Positions 43,047 to 55,291 of a DNA stretch of 64,000 bases are shown here, one piece after another. How positions within the stretch are numbered: the first letter of the stretch is position 1; every line of letters starts with the position of its first letter. Origin of the DNA: Diphasiastrum complanatum (lineage: Eukaryota > Streptophyta > Lycopodiopsida > Lycopodiales > Lycopodiaceae); NCBI GenBank assembly GCA_029204225.1, contig CM055095.1, positions 35,429,078 to 35,493,077 of the forward strand, read 5' to 3'. The translations under genes were made by a program, and so were the position numbers. The notes under the pieces were generated by a model. The model searched no databases. It was given only the letters and a program-made list of their open reading frames with translations, and was not told the DNA's origin.

Positions 43047-44006
43047 CTATTTAGGAGTAAGTTGTGATCCCACTTGTACAATCTTTTCCGGTTCTCTAGG
43101 TTCAGCAAGATTCATTGGCTGCGTCCTAGCTGGGCCATCGTAAACCTCTCTAGATTCCGGCATGCATTCTTTAGGTTCACGATGTGCTTTAGGTAACATG
43201 ATAACCACATCATCTAGTGTATAACGTTTAAAATGCTCTGGCATATCATGTTGGACTACATTTGCTTTTTCTTTTTTGAAAGGACTTGTCTTGGATCTTC
43301 ATTTAGCCTTCTTAGCAGAAATTGATCGTGGAGGTGATGACTTTCGGGATGATAAATCTTTCTTCAAAGGTGAAGACTTCCTAGACGATGATGTCTTGCT
43401 GGAAATCTGACTTGAAGGATCATTCTTGACTTTTCCTTTGCCTTTATCCAATAAGGGTGGCACTTTCTTTGAATCGATCTTTTGAGGGGGATTTTTCCAT
43501 TTCAGGACCGTATTATAATGTTGCTTAGCTTGTTTCTTCGTTATCAAACCTGTGATCCTACCTCCCTTCAATATAACTGCTTTAGGCGGTTTGATTGTTG
43601 GTTTATCAGGTATATTACGCACTCCAAATCTGGTCGGATCCATATGATGTAGAATCTGTTCATCCGTAAGTTCTGCATTGCCATCATAAGTTAAGGCATG
43701 GCTCACTGGTATGAGATCATCCTCAATTGGATCTGGTATAGGTTCTGTTGATATCCAGGCTACATTCAGCACATTTAGTGGAAACGTGATTGGTGTATCC
43801 AAAGTTTGATCTAATAAGAAAATCTCGCTCAACTCTGATTGAATATCTTGTTGACACATATATCCTGCTGTACAATCAATTGTTGCAAGAGCTTCATTAC
43901 AATTGACAATATCCATTTGAGAATCGAAGTGAACTCCCAATTTTTTCTCTGGTTGATCACAAGTGTGATCCGTTGTTGATGAATCGTCATCCACTTTTTG
44001 AACCAC
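43047..44006 (-). pseudogene. gypsy E1 protease-RT linker region
   Basis: About 300 codons between protease and RT without a recognised fold. An acidic part (DDDSSTTDHTCDQPEKK) comes first. A Lys/Ser-rich part (KVKNDPSSQISSKTSSSRKS, SPLKKDLSSRKSSPPRS) follows, then EHFKRYTLDDVVIMLPKAHR. Such long linkers occur in some plant non-chromoviral gypsy elements. One stop lies at 43299 and another at 43047. Confidence 0.7.
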
Positions 44007-44600
44007 TGGTTTGATAGTTCAAGTCGTAGGATCAACTTTAACTACACGTTCACGATTTTCAAAAGTAATTTTTCCAGTACCATAGTTATAAATTACTTGC
44101 GCAGCTCACAACCATGGACGTCCTAATAGAACTCGGTACACATTTAGTGCTTCTGGTAAGTCCATCACGATGAAAGTAATGACGAACTATACTCCTACAA
44201 TATTGACAAATATATCTTCCACCATTCCTCGTGGACGAACTGTCATTTGATCCGCTAGCTTAATAGCAAAAGTAGCAGGCTTAATCTTTGTAAGGCCCCA
44301 TTTTGTACATAGCTTTGTAGAAATCAGGTTAACTCCTGAACCGCCATCTATCACGGCTGCTTCTTTAGAAAATTGTCTATGTTGTATCCGCAGAGTGATA
44401 TTCTTTTGTTCAATTTTCCAAGCGGCTCCAACATGGAGTACATCGTTAGATTCTTCAAATCTAGCATAAAAAAGGCTCCTGGTGGACTTCTAGTTCTTCT
44501 TGAGCTAACTTTTGCGCTAAGACTTCTTTAGCTTTTGGCACCAACTTTAGGAACTCTCCCAATGAAATATTGATCTTGCTAGACAAAATGTTCATGAGTA
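44007..44600 (-). pseudogene. gypsy E1 aspartic protease region
   Basis: The minus strand contains AAVIDGGSGVNLISTKLCTK, the retropepsin active-site segment with DGG instead of D-S/T-G, then PATFAIKLADQMTVRPRGMV and LNVYRVLLGRPWL, the standard end of the gypsy protease. A stop after GRPWL and one in the linker are present. The unusual DGG may be decay. Confidence 0.8.
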
Positions 44601-44601
44601 A

Positions 44602-45637
44602 TTATGTATGTGGTGCTTCCGGTTCAGTCATCTTGAAGGGTTCTTCGTGATGATGTAATTGATCATTCATATCCGTACGTAAATTTCTTGGAGGCTGCAA
44701 TGGTGAAGACCGAACTTCAGTTGTTACTTTAGCAGCTTCAAGTTCCTCTTCTTCTTGCAGATGTTTAATCCACTGTCTCATATCCTGATATCTTCGCTTT
44801 TCTGCATTAAGATTTGGAAAAGACTCCCGATGCTGTTGGTGTTCGTTCAATGGAATAGAATCAGTAGGTACTGGATCCACTACTGGTTCTTTTTGCTTTT
44901 GTGCTCTGGTGACCACCATCAAGGGTGCACTTGGTTTATTTTGAGCTATTGATCCTTGCTTGATGGTTATCAAATTTGCAGATGCTGTAGCTGGTGGTGG
45001 CTTCGAGCTTGCTAGATAGTCTTTATAGCAATGTCCATATCCACAATCACGACAGAATGGTACAAATTTTTCTTTATTTGGGCATTCTGCAACTCTATGA
45101 TTTTCTCCACATGCAAAGCATCCAAGTGGTGCTCTGGTCTAGTTTCTCGCGTTTCAGCTCATGTATGATCCGTTTAGGTAGTCTTGACAAAAATCACATA
45201 ATCATGGCATTTTCATTAATCAGCTCAGGTTCGCATTCAGATCTAAGACGTTTCACCCTTTCGATGTAATCTCAAACCATTTCCCGCTTTCCCATTTTAA
45301 TTTTACTTAAAAGTAGGAAAGGGTCTTCCATAAACTTCCGTGGTTTGAACCGTGTGATAAGGGCTCATTTAACAACCTCCCAATCTGTACGCTCAGTTTC
45401 ATCTTGGTTATAGTACCAATCTTGTGATACGTCTGTTAAGGCCATAGGAAACAGCTTAAGTTTATCTTGAGGATAAATCTCACCGTAGACCTCACAGGAT
45501 TCAGCATAGATATGAAGAAATCTAACTAGATCTGTTAATCCATTATATTTGGGTAGATCCAATCGGGGTGCTCTTCTAACAATAATTGGATTGACCTCCT
45601 GTGGAGCACCTCCAGGAGCAGCTCCAAGGGCAGCCAT
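44602..45637 (-). pseudogene. gypsy E1 gag
   Basis: Starts at ATG 45637 (AALGAAPGGAPQEVNPIIVR), then LDLPKYNGLTDLVRFLHIYA and YYNQDETERTDWEVVK with a stop, the retrotransposon gag core in decayed form. A knuckle CFACGENHRVAEC (near 45100) has spacing CX2CX3HX4C, followed by CRDCGYGHCYKDY. The C-terminal tail (44973-44602) is Gln/Glu-rich (EHQQHRESFPNLNAEKRRYQ). At least three stops fall in the middle. Confidence 0.85.
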
Positions 45638-46847
45638 CTTTATAAATTTAGATCAAATAGATAATGAGATTGAATCTAGATTTTTTCAGAAAACTATCTC
45701 AGATTAGATCTGCTAGATCTATTTCACTTTTCAAGAATTTGACTCTATATGATGAAAAACTTTTCGAAATTTGATCAATCGATACTTCTCAAAAATGATA
45801 AATCGCTCAGAATCCAATTCAGAATATATCAGATTTGATCAAAATTTTGACAGAGACTTGATCTGAAAAATCAAAAACTAAAAATAGGACTAGCGAAGGT
45901 TCGCTAGGCGAAGTTTGGCTCGACGAAGTTTAAACAGTGCTATGTTGGGAAAAAAAACTCTCTGAACACTTTTCTGGCAATTTCTTGGAAAATAGCCTTC
46001 GTCGACTTCTCAGATGAAGATCTGACACAGATAAAACTATGAAAAACTGAACGAAGGTTTATGACACAAGGAAATATAGTTTCTATAATCTGGCGAGAGT
46101 AAAAATCAAGATTTTTTGTGATCTGATCAAGAAGAATCTTCGTCGAACTCAAAAATAGTATTTTTTTATAAATAGAATGTTTTGAAAACTCGGCGAAGGT
46201 TCTGGCGAAGGATCAAGAGTAATATTGATAATTTTGCAAAAAAGCGACTTTTTTGACAAAAATATGACAATATGACAACTGATCCTCTAAAACTCTTTCT
46301 ACTTTTGGTATTATTCTTCGTCGACCTGGCAGTAGATAGATCTGAATCACATCTTAGCATAGTAAATTGGGCGAACGTTCTTTTTTTGTATTTTTTAGGG
46401 TTTTGATAATTTTTAGTATTTTTTGGCGATTTTTCTGATGTTTCTGAAAATTTGCTGGGAATTAATCTTCGCTCTTCAAACTGAAGGTTCTGTAAACAAA
46501 ACCGAAGGTGTCTGCAACTCGGCGAAGGTTTCTTGGAAGAGGATAAAAAGTTCTGAGCTCTGATGACGCTTTTTGTCTCTTTTTGACCAAATCTGACAGA
46601 TTTGAAAGATTTTTGTTATTTTCTCTGATATCTAAGATCCAAATGGATCTTAAGATTGGTGATCTGAATAGCTATCCCTGTTTCATAATTAGATTAGATT
46701 TCAAACAAGCAAATCCACTCAAATCAGGCAAAATCAATTCCAAACTAACCCTAAATTGCAGATCTAACACTATTCATGCCACGACAAGATGCCTAATGCA
46801 AGCTAACCATCAACCAAACATGCTACAGACTAAAAAATTGGTGTAGC
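45638..46847 (-). other. gypsy E1 leader (5' UTR)
   Basis: 1.2 kb of AT-rich non-coding DNA between gag and the primer site. GCGAAGGTT-type words recur (near 45895, 46050, 46193, 46203, 46503 and 46522), as they do on the 3' side of the element. No ORF of note. Confidence 0.6.
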
Positions 46848-47190
46848 TCCCCGGCAACGACGCCAAAATTGTAGTGGGTTTCTTTCCTTGCCTAACCTGA
46901 ATCCAAGATCTAGTCAATCTAGCATCAAAGAGACGAAGTTAGTTGTCACGTAGAGGTTCGTTCCCATGAGGGCGATAGTATAGTTCAGATTTCAACATGA
47001 ATGGAGGATCTAACACTAACATCCATTAACACTACATCCATTAACCCTAAATCCACAACAATGATAGAAACTTACTCTTCTCCTTTTCTCTCTCACAAAA
47101 AGCATAAGAAATAGCAATCCCAATAATGATCAAATCCAATAATAAACAAATACAAAGGAAGCATGAGAAATGGAGGAAAAGAGAGGAAGA
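46848..47190 (-). repeat. gypsy E1 primer site and partial 5' LTR
   Basis: TCCCCGGCAACGACGCCA (46848-46865) is the complement of a TGGCGTCGTTGCCGGGGA primer site. Four bases later TGTAGTGGG starts the LTR (ending CCCACTACA in element orientation). The LTR is cut off near 47190 by the truncated copia element. Confidence 0.82.
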
Positions 47191-47199
47191 GCAAGGACA

Positions 47200-47856
47200 T
47201 TCATCAATGTGCTTGTATGCTGCACATCCAAACACTCGTACGTATGACAGATCAGGCTTTCTGCCTATCCACATTTCATATGGCGTTTTGTTCTCCAGCG
47301 TTGTCGTTGTAGATCTGTTCTACAAGTGTACAACTACAGCTATTGCCTCGGCCCAGAATTCACCTAGCAATTGAGCATGTGCCATCATGCATCTGGCTCT
47401 TTCGACTAGCATTCTATTTTTTCTTTCTGTCACACCGTTGTATTCTGGTGTGTATGTAGGAGTGAACTGGTGTTCAATCCCCTGTTCTTCGTAGAATCTT
47501 GAGAATTCTGTGCTTTTGTATTCACCTCCATTGTCAGATCTAAGGATCTGTATCCTTTTCGAGGTGTGTCGCTATGCAAATGCCATGAACTTCTTGAAAG
47601 AATCAAATACTTCTGATTTCTTCTTCAAGTAGTAGATCATGGTCATCCAGCTGCAATCATCTATGAACGTTAGAAAATATCTCGAACCTGAGAGTGAATC
47701 TGTTTTCATTGGTCCACACACATCAGAGTGGACGAGCTCAAAAACTTCTTTGGATCTTCTTCCCTCGTGTGTGAATGGATTCCGATGTTGCTTGCCTTTC
47801 TGACAAGCTTTGTAGAACTCAGCCTCGGGCCTTGAAATCTTGAGACCTGTGACAAT
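47200..47856 (-). pseudogene. copia family A integrase, minus strand
   Basis: IVTGLKISRPEAEF, ACQKGKQHRNPFTHEGRRSK, HSDVCGPMKTDSLSGSRYFL, TFIDDCSWMTMIYYLKKKSE, LRSDNGGEYKSTEFSRF, TPEYNGVTERKNRMLVERAR and ENKTPYEMWIGRKPDLSYVR. The DDE positions (HSDVCGP, RSDNGG, the Glu in NGVTER) are kept. A stop at KFMAFA* and a frame change split the core. Confidence 0.88.
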
Positions 47857-48739
47857 TTATTTTCTGCTCATGTCATACAGGCTCCGCATGTTCAGATGAT
47901 ATATTCTTCTATGCCAGAGCTGATCTTCATTTTTTGAAACATTCAATATGCTTTCAGAGTTGCTGATTATTTTGGCCTGGTAGAGGTTTCCTTCTCTGCA
48001 TCCAACCGTCAGCAACTTGTTTGTTGTCTTCTCGATTATACGATGAGTAGTGTCGTCGAACAAAACTCGAATGCCTAGATCTACCATCTTGGAGACAAAT
48101 AGCAGATTTTCTTTGAGTGTGGACACATAAAGTGCTCCTAGCAGCTCTGCTTGGCCTGACAGTGTGCTATAGAGAGCCGATGCCCTTGACATCGTGTTTG
48201 CTTCAATTGCCTAGAATCACCGCTCTGTCATTTTCGAGTTTGCAAAAGTTGATTAAGATCTTCTTATTGCAGATTATGTGAGATGTTGCTCCTGAATCGA
48301 TGACCACATCGTAGTCATGTTCGGAGTATCTTGTCAAAGCTTCATCGAGTATCGTGAAAGCTTCGTCACCTCTTTCAGCATCCTTTGATGACTCTGCAAC
48401 GTTTGTCTTTTCAGCTTTGTTTTTCGTTTTTGGGTTGAATCTGCAGTCGTATGCAGAATGTCCTTTCTTCTTGCAGTGCATGCAAGGTATTGCTAGATTG
48501 AACCAGCATTTGTTGGCCGTATGGCATGGTTTGTGACAGTGATTGCATGAAGAAGATTGTTGATTTGAGGACTTCGTCTTCTCGAATCTTGGCTTGTTTT
48601 TGTTATTCTTCTTTCCTTTCGTGAAGAGAGCCTTCTCTTGATGACTGCTTGCCTCTCCTTCGTCTCTCATTAGTCTCTCATCAGCGACAAGACTGACTGC
48701 TTTGTCGCATGTCATATCTGGTAGACTCAATATGAGCAT
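47857..48739 (-). pseudogene. copia family A gag C-terminus, protease and GAG-pre-integrase
   Basis: Two consecutive knuckles, CNHCHKPCHTANKC and CMHCKKKGHSAYDC (both CX2CX4HX4C), then VVIDSGATSHII, the protease active site with intact D-S-G, and after a frameshift at about 48203 LLFVSKMVDLGIRVLFDD, VGCREGNLYQAKI and LWHRRIYHLNMRSLYDM. This gives the part of the family missing from 1297-5631. Confidence 0.88.
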
Positions 48740-48865
48740 TCTCAGTGGCTGATAGGATGTCAGTAGCTGCTGTGGTGCTGGGACCTGGTGCTCCTATCCT
48801 GATGTGGCGAGTTGAGCAAAGATCATTCTGATCTTCTCAACGTGCTGATCCAACTGGTTGCCATC

Positions 48866-49210
48866 CTACCGTATTGATTGCAGCTGATTGTGAAGGTGCA
48901 TGACTGAAGCTGCAGTCCTCACTTCATACTTCTGCTTTAATCTTTTCCACGCTGCATGGCTACTTTCGTAGTCTTCAATCTGCATGAGTAGATCTTCATT
49001 TATGGACAAAATGATGATCGCCATTGCGTGCTCATCCTTTCTGATCCATTCAGCTCTCCTTGGGTCTCCCTCTAGAGGCTGCACCTCTGAGAGCTCGATC
49101 ACCGACCAGATGCCTTCGCCCTTCAAGAGTGTTTTGATTTTGAATTTCCAGGTTCTATAATTTGCACCATCAACACTGATTGCTACTCTAGTCTGGATTG
49201 TCACAGCCAT
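48866..49210 (-). pseudogene. copia family A gag N-terminus
   Basis: From ATG 49210: AVTIQTRVAISVDGANYRTW, KFKIKTLLKGEGIWSVIELS, SSHAAWKRLKQKYEVRTAAS and VMHLHNQLQSIR, then a stop. The start is chosen as the first ATG in a frame that matches 1397-1660. The gap to 48739 holds frame changes. Confidence 0.85.
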
Positions 49211-49263
49211 ATTGTGTTGTCTGGAGGAATCACTACTGGAATATCAGTAATGATGACCTGTAT

Positions 49264-50064
49264 GCTCTGATACCATGTTGTGGAAGGTTTTTTGTTTCAT
49301 GTTCGTCTTCTTCTTCTTATTCGCGAACAATTTTTTGTCTTTGAATTGAATTTTCATGTGAAAGCTCTTACAGGATCCCAGACACTCGACTATGCATCAC
49401 AGAACATATTTTATTCTAGCAATCAAGAGACACAGCACAAGGCCAAGAGATACACAAAATAGAGTGACTATATTGTCAATTTGGTTTTAGAGCGAGATCG
49501 TCAGTGTCTCGGTCGTTAGCGGATTAACTCTTTGCTCTTTCGATGTGTTCTGCTCGTTGGCAGACTTTCATTCACAACTATGGTATTTTTGCTTTCTTAC
49601 TCTATTTGATACGTCTCTCTCTGTTTCTTACAGATATTTGTCAAATTCTCATCACTTTTTCTCTTATCGTAATGATCCAGTGAGGATCGTTTATACTTCC
49701 ACTGTGTGGAGTTTACAAGATAGCTAAATGTAGAATCACAAGACTAGTTAATGCTAAACAACTAGTTAGTTAGTCTACGTCGTTGCTATTCATTTCAGTT
49801 GGGCGTGAAGCCCGTTGAGCTACCAACTGGCAACACAAAAGATTTCTCTTTGTTTGTTTTGTTCTTTTCGTTTCTTTTCGTAGTCTTCGTTCTGCGCCCC
49901 TTTTGCGATTTGCGGTCCTGGAGGTGTGTTTGTGATTTGCAAATGATTCACGAATCGTTCATGCTTCGAGTCAAAGACACATTTACTATCGCGAATTGTT
50001 CTCGTTCGACCTTCGTGTCTTGTTCGTGCCACAACAAAGTTGTAGGAGTTCACCATTTCTGACA
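49264..50064 (-). repeat. copia family A 5' LTR with primer site
   Basis: GCTCTGATACCA (49264-49275) abuts TGTTGTGGAAGG (LTR end CCACAACA in element orientation). The far end reads CACCATTTCTGACA, i.e. TGTCAGAAATGG. Length 789 bp. Shared blocks with the LTR at 5007-5631 include GTGTGGAGTTTACAAGATAGC and CAACTAGTTAGTTAG, but overall divergence is considerable. Confidence 0.87.
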
Positions 50065-50399
50065 AGGTTTGACAGATGACCAACTTGTAAGCTAGAATAG
50101 TCGATGTGGCCAAATAGAAAATGTTCAAGGTGGCAGATAGTCGACGTGGTAGAATGGTTTGCTTGAAAGTCAAAGTCATCGAATGTTCAATGTGGCGAAT
50201 GCCAAATGGCTAAGGTGGTTGAATACTTTTCTGTCATCAGGACTCTATCACGAATTTCTTTGTATTTTTGTAGACTGTATGTAAACAAGTGTAGTTCTGT
50301 AGAGCATACAAATTTTTACAACAGTTAGAGAATGGATCTAGATTAGAAGAGAGATAGGGATGGAGAGGATAGGAATCCAAGACTGTTGCATCATGGGAC
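50065..50399. other. short-repeat DNA between copia LTR and gypsy E2
   Basis: Words such as GTCGATGTGGC, GTCGACGTGG and AATGTTCAATGTGGCG recur at 50097-50200, a possible degenerate tandem repeat. No gene. Confidence 0.4.
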
Positions 50400-50774
50400 C
50401 GTCAGACTTCAATTGAGTCTTTCTCATTGAGGAGTAATCATCAACCTTAGTCTTTTTCTTGTCATTGCACTTCCAATTTGAAGGCTACATGATTGAGCTA
50501 TTTGATGGATCCTGTGTTGAACTGCCTTCAAGTCAACCTATTGATACTGGTTTTCTTAAAGGTGGATCACCAAGAAATATTTGCATTGTTTGCACCAAGA
50601 GATTCGGTAGAATCCACCAGACTTCTCAACTATCATTGGCTAGGTTGATTCTACCAGCTCTGTCTTCTATGATGGTGCAACTTGTTTACTCGAGGATATC
50701 TCTACATACTTTGGGACTTTTGTCAGAGTGTCTTCTTCCTCACTAGTTTCATAACCTGGTGGCACTAGGATTTT

Positions 50775-51780
50775 TCATTTATATTGCATTCTGTCATTAG
50801 TCATTACTAGTGCATATCGGTCTATATACGCCACATGCCTCCTATCTATGTCTGGGTTTTGTAGTGGACAATCCAAGCATAAAAGTATTGACTTAACATT
50901 GTGAACACCAAGAGTCAAATGTTCATGGATTACCTCGATTACCTCGATGTGGGCATTTGGCTCGATGATGTTTTCCTCCACATCCATAGCATCTTACCGT
51001 GTGTATTATGGCATCTCCTCAGAGCGGATATGCATACATAGGCAACGGATTTCCCTTAGGATCTTCCACATAATAGATTGGTAGGCTATTATGGTCCTCT
51101 ATTGAGTTCGGTGACATGCAAGATGATATGACCAAGACTTCCACCTTGCCACTATTTGTTGAAGAATTTAGATGGATCAATCTGACATCCATTTTTTGGA
51201 TGAGCTCCTTGTCGGCTTGATTCTGCTTCTGACCACTAAATCCTTGGATCTAGCTATCATAACTTATGCTCTGCATTTTGTCCTTGGAATAAGCGCGGAT
51301 ACTTGATTGGACATCTTGTATTCGAATGATCTCCAAAGCAGTATGCACATTCGTCTTTCTCAAGAAACTTGACTGTGTGAGCATAAGTTTGAGGACAGCC
51401 TAAACTTGAAGTGCAAGATTCTTGGTCTTCTGCTTGACTCTGCTGCACTTAGTTGTGTTCCATGGGGTCTCCTTCTTGCTTGATTATCTTTCGATGATGG
51501 TCCTTGTTCCTTTGATTTCCCATCTGATGATTTAGCAATGTGATAGGAAAAATCCACCATCTCATTGAAGATCTATAGTTCCATCTTGGCAGCATCCTTA
51601 CAGAGATGTACAAATGAAACATATGATACTAGATCTACCATGTCAGATCTGATCTTATTGGTTAGTCTAGCATAGTATTTTGCCATGATGATCTGTTCAG
51701 GAATCAGTGTATTAGAGAATTTTTGTAGTTTAGACAATTCTACAAGGGTGGTCTCCATGGATCAGCACTATAATGTAGCA
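50775..51780 (-). pseudogene. gypsy E2 gag fragments
   Basis: TTLVELSKLQKFSNTLIPEQ and YYARLTNKIRSDMVDLVSYV, with a stop, then IFNEMVDFSYHIAKSSDGKS (51540) form the retrotransposon gag core end. CAYCFGDHSNTRC (near 51330) is a zinc knuckle with CX2CX3HX4C spacing as in E1. A Cys/Asp-rich part (LLCLDCPLQNPDIDRRHVAY) follows. Frameshifted and stopped repeatedly. Confidence 0.75.
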
Positions 51781-51818
51781 AAGTAGCTGGCTTCTGGATT
51801 GCTTCAAGGATCATGGTG

Positions 51819-51964
<146 letters not shown>

Positions 51965-52225
51965 ATACAAGAGAAGAAAAGAAATGAATCACATAGTGAG
52001 GGATGAAGAATTAGAGAACAATTGAAAAAATAAAAAGTGAAATGTTTGAATGAACAGCAACAAATGGATGTAACTTCGAGTATGATGAGGATCTTGAAAA
52101 AACTCAATTTTTTGGCACTTTTCGACACTTTTTCTTAGATATTTCTAAATCTAACCATTGGATCTCCACAAATAATCCACAGTAGCCAGATCTAGGTAGA
52201 TCTATCTATAAAGCCCTTTGCGAAG

Positions 52226-52810
52226 GTTACTTTCCAGCAAGTCTCAAAAAATCATCGAAAAAGTGCAATTTTTGGGGGTTTTCTTGCAAAATTTTGAGAT
52301 TTTCTTGAAAAAAAAAATCTTTGCAAACTGGTATGAACTTGCATCTGAGTTAGATTCACCTGCTCACCAAGATGTGAGGGTTACTTCCCAAGGAAACTCA
52401 AAAAATCTTGAAAAAAGTGCATTTTTTGGGGGTTTTTTTTAATAAAATTTTAGGATTTTCTAGGAACAAACCCATGCAGACTAGTATTCACTTGCATCTG
52501 AGTCAGATTCGCCTGCTCACCAAGCTGCAAGAGTTACTTCCCAAGGAAACTCAAAAAATCTTTAAAAAAGTGCAGTTTTTGGGGGTTTACTTTTCAAAAT
52601 TTTAGGATTTTCTAGGAACAAACCCTTGAAGACAAGTATAAACTTGCATCTAAGTCAGATTCACCTACTCACCAAGCTGCAAGAGTTACTTCCCAAGGAA
52701 ACTCAAAAAATCTTGAAAAAGGTGCATTTTTTTGGGGTTTTTTTTTAAAATTTTTTTAACATTTTTTGGGACAAAACCCTCATAGACTGGTATGCACCTA
52801 AATTTCGATT
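52226..52810 (-). repeat. four tandem repeats of about 150 bp in gypsy E2 leader
   Basis: Units begin near 52226, 52378, 52530 and 52680. Each has GTTACTTCCCAAGGAAACTC, AAAAAATCTTGAAAAAAGTG, TTTTTGGGGGTTT, AAAATTTTAGGATTTTCTAG and CTTGCATCTGAGTCAGATTC in order. The first and last copies are the most diverged. A single related copy occurs at about 59530-59625 beside gypsy E3. Confidence 0.92.
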
Positions 52811-52825
52811 TTTTTGATGAAAAAA

Positions 52826-52830
<5 letters not shown>

Positions 52831-52904
<74 letters not shown>
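52831..52904. repeat. (GA)37 microsatellite
   Basis: 74 bp of GA between the tandem repeats and the gypsy primer site. Confidence 0.97.
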
Positions 52905-52906
<2 letters not shown>

Positions 52907-52943
52907 AGCACATCTGCAATGCGAAAAAACGCGTGTGTGGCGC

Positions 52944-53827
<884 letters not shown>

Positions 53828-53839
53828 GTGAGAAAGTAT

Positions 53840-54437
53840 CAGCGTAGTTGATCCCATACTTCTATGAAAATCCTTTAGCAACCAAGCTTGTTTTGTATCT
53901 GATGTTTTCTCCATCGGGACCTATTTTGATCTTGTAGATCCACTTGCACTTGACTGGTTTTCTGCCATCAAGTATTGGTGCAAGTGTCCATACACTATTC
54001 TTATACGTGGATGACATTTCGTCCTCCATTGCTTGAATCCAGCGATCTTTATCTAGTCCATCAATAGCTTTCTGGAATGTTTGAGATTCATCAGAGAAAC
54101 CACAAAATTTGATGGCTGTATTAAAAACATCCTGACCATACCTTTCTAGTGGTTTTCGTCGTCTATCAGATCTTCTCACAGGTGATTTCGAGTTCGATTT
54201 TGTAGGTTTCGAGTTCGATTCTGATTTGACCTTGTTTGCTGGAATTCGAGCTGGTGATTCGAGTCTGTCAGGTACTCGATCTTGACCTCTCTCTGAATCT
54301 GGTAATTCTCTTTCATCTTCTTCTTGTTTTACTTTTGTCGTCGTTGGTAGCTCATAATAGTTTCTGAGGATTTCATAGTCGACTAGATCACTGTCTGCTA
54401 TATATTTCGACTCATCAAATTTGACATCTCGAACAAC
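53840..54437 (-). pseudogene. copia F integrase tail and RT N-terminus
   Basis: After a stop at 54438, VVRDVKFDESKYIADSDLVD, a charged linker (KSESNSKPTKSNSKSPVRRS), then RERYGQD-like DNA, DKDRWIQAMEDEMSSTYKNS, VWTLAPILDGRKPVKCKWIY and KTSLVAKGFS. This ends at the RT fingers; the palm is absent. Confidence 0.85.
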
Positions 54438-55112
54438 TTATATTCTGTCAGTTTTTGGTACATAGACACAATAATATGACAAATGTAACTCGAATCCTAC
54501 TAGAAAACCTTGTTTTATCTTTTCATCGAGTTTCTTTCTTAGCTTCTCTGGTATGTGCATATACATTGCGCATCCGAATGTCCGAACATGTGCAAGATTT
54601 GGCTTCGACTTCCACCATATCTCATGAGGAGTTTTATCTGATATTTGAGATTTCAGAATACGATTCTGAAGATAATTTGATGTAGCCACTGCTTTTGTCC
54701 ACAACCGTTTTGGTGCTTTCGCATAAGCCATCATACACCTAGCAGCTTCCATTAGTGTACGATTCCTTCGTTCAACTATTCCATTGTGCTGAGGTGTGTA
54801 TGATGGGGTCTTCATATGCATAATACCTCGATCAGTACAATAAGCCTTGAATTCATTGGAAATGTACTCACCTCCATGATCTGTGCGAATTTGCTTCAAC
54901 TTATTGCCTGTCTGCTTCTCAGCCCAATTCGTATACTCAACAAATTTCTCGAAAGCTTCAGATTTAGTACGTATAAAGTATACTACAACGAACTTGCTGA
55001 AGTCATCAATAAACATAATGAAGTACTTTGCATCACCCAATGATAATACTCTGAATGGTCCACAAGAATCTGAATGCACAATTTCAAATACCTTAATTTG
55101 CTTTATAAACAT
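54438..55112 (-). pseudogene. copia F integrase core, long open frame
   Basis: A 224-codon open frame: VHSDSCGPFRVLSLGDAKYF, MFIDDFSKFVVVYFIRTKSE, IRTDHGGEYISNEFKAYCTD, TPQHNGIVERRNRTLMEAAR and CAMYMHIPEKLRKKLDEKIK. All three catalytic acids (D in VHSD, D in RTDHGG, E in IVER) are intact. The start shown is just the first Met; the zinc-binding part lies upstream in another frame. Confidence 0.88.
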
Positions 55113-55291
55113 ACTTACTGAAAGGTGTTCTAGTCATCTTGCCTTTAAGACATGATTCGTAGGTAGTTCAAATATCTCTACTTTTGATTTCGACTCCAAT
55201 TCTCTGACTTTTGTTGGCTTGGTACAAGGCTTCCATGTTCATGTGACATAGCCTCTTGTGCCACAAAATATCTGTTGATTCTTGAGTTTGA

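Larger units (their letters stand above)
39560..47190 (-). mobile_element. Ty3/gypsy element E1 (non-chromovirus type), truncated
   Basis: Read right to left: partial 5' LTR (46870-47190), primer site (46848-46865), a 1.2-kb leader, gag (44602-45637), protease (near 44100-44360), a long linker (43047-44006), RT (42132-43031), RNase H (41517-42130), integrase (40379-41490) and a 3' region (39560-40378). The order protease-RT-RNase H-integrase is gypsy. No chromodomain follows the integrase, and the TGGCGTCGTTGCCGGGGA primer site resembles those of Athila/Tat-type plant elements. The left end and 3' LTR are lost against the ACGTCGGA segment. Stops occur in gag, RNase H and integrase. Confidence 0.92.
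47190..50064 (-). mobile_element. copia family A, 5' part (LTR, gag, protease, integrase)
   Basis: The best-preserved copy of the family in the left cluster. Right to left: 5' LTR (49276-50064), primer site (49264-49275), gag (48203-49210), protease and GAG-pre-integrase (47857-48300), integrase (47200-47850). It stops inside the integrase C-terminal region (FGCAAYKHI); RT and RNase H are missing. Broken by a stop at 47856 and several frameshifts. Adjoins gypsy E1's LTR on the left. Confidence 0.9.

Noticed and set aside
49820-50179. 119-codon minus-strand ORF
   Set aside because: It lies within and across the end of the copia family A LTR and has no domain.
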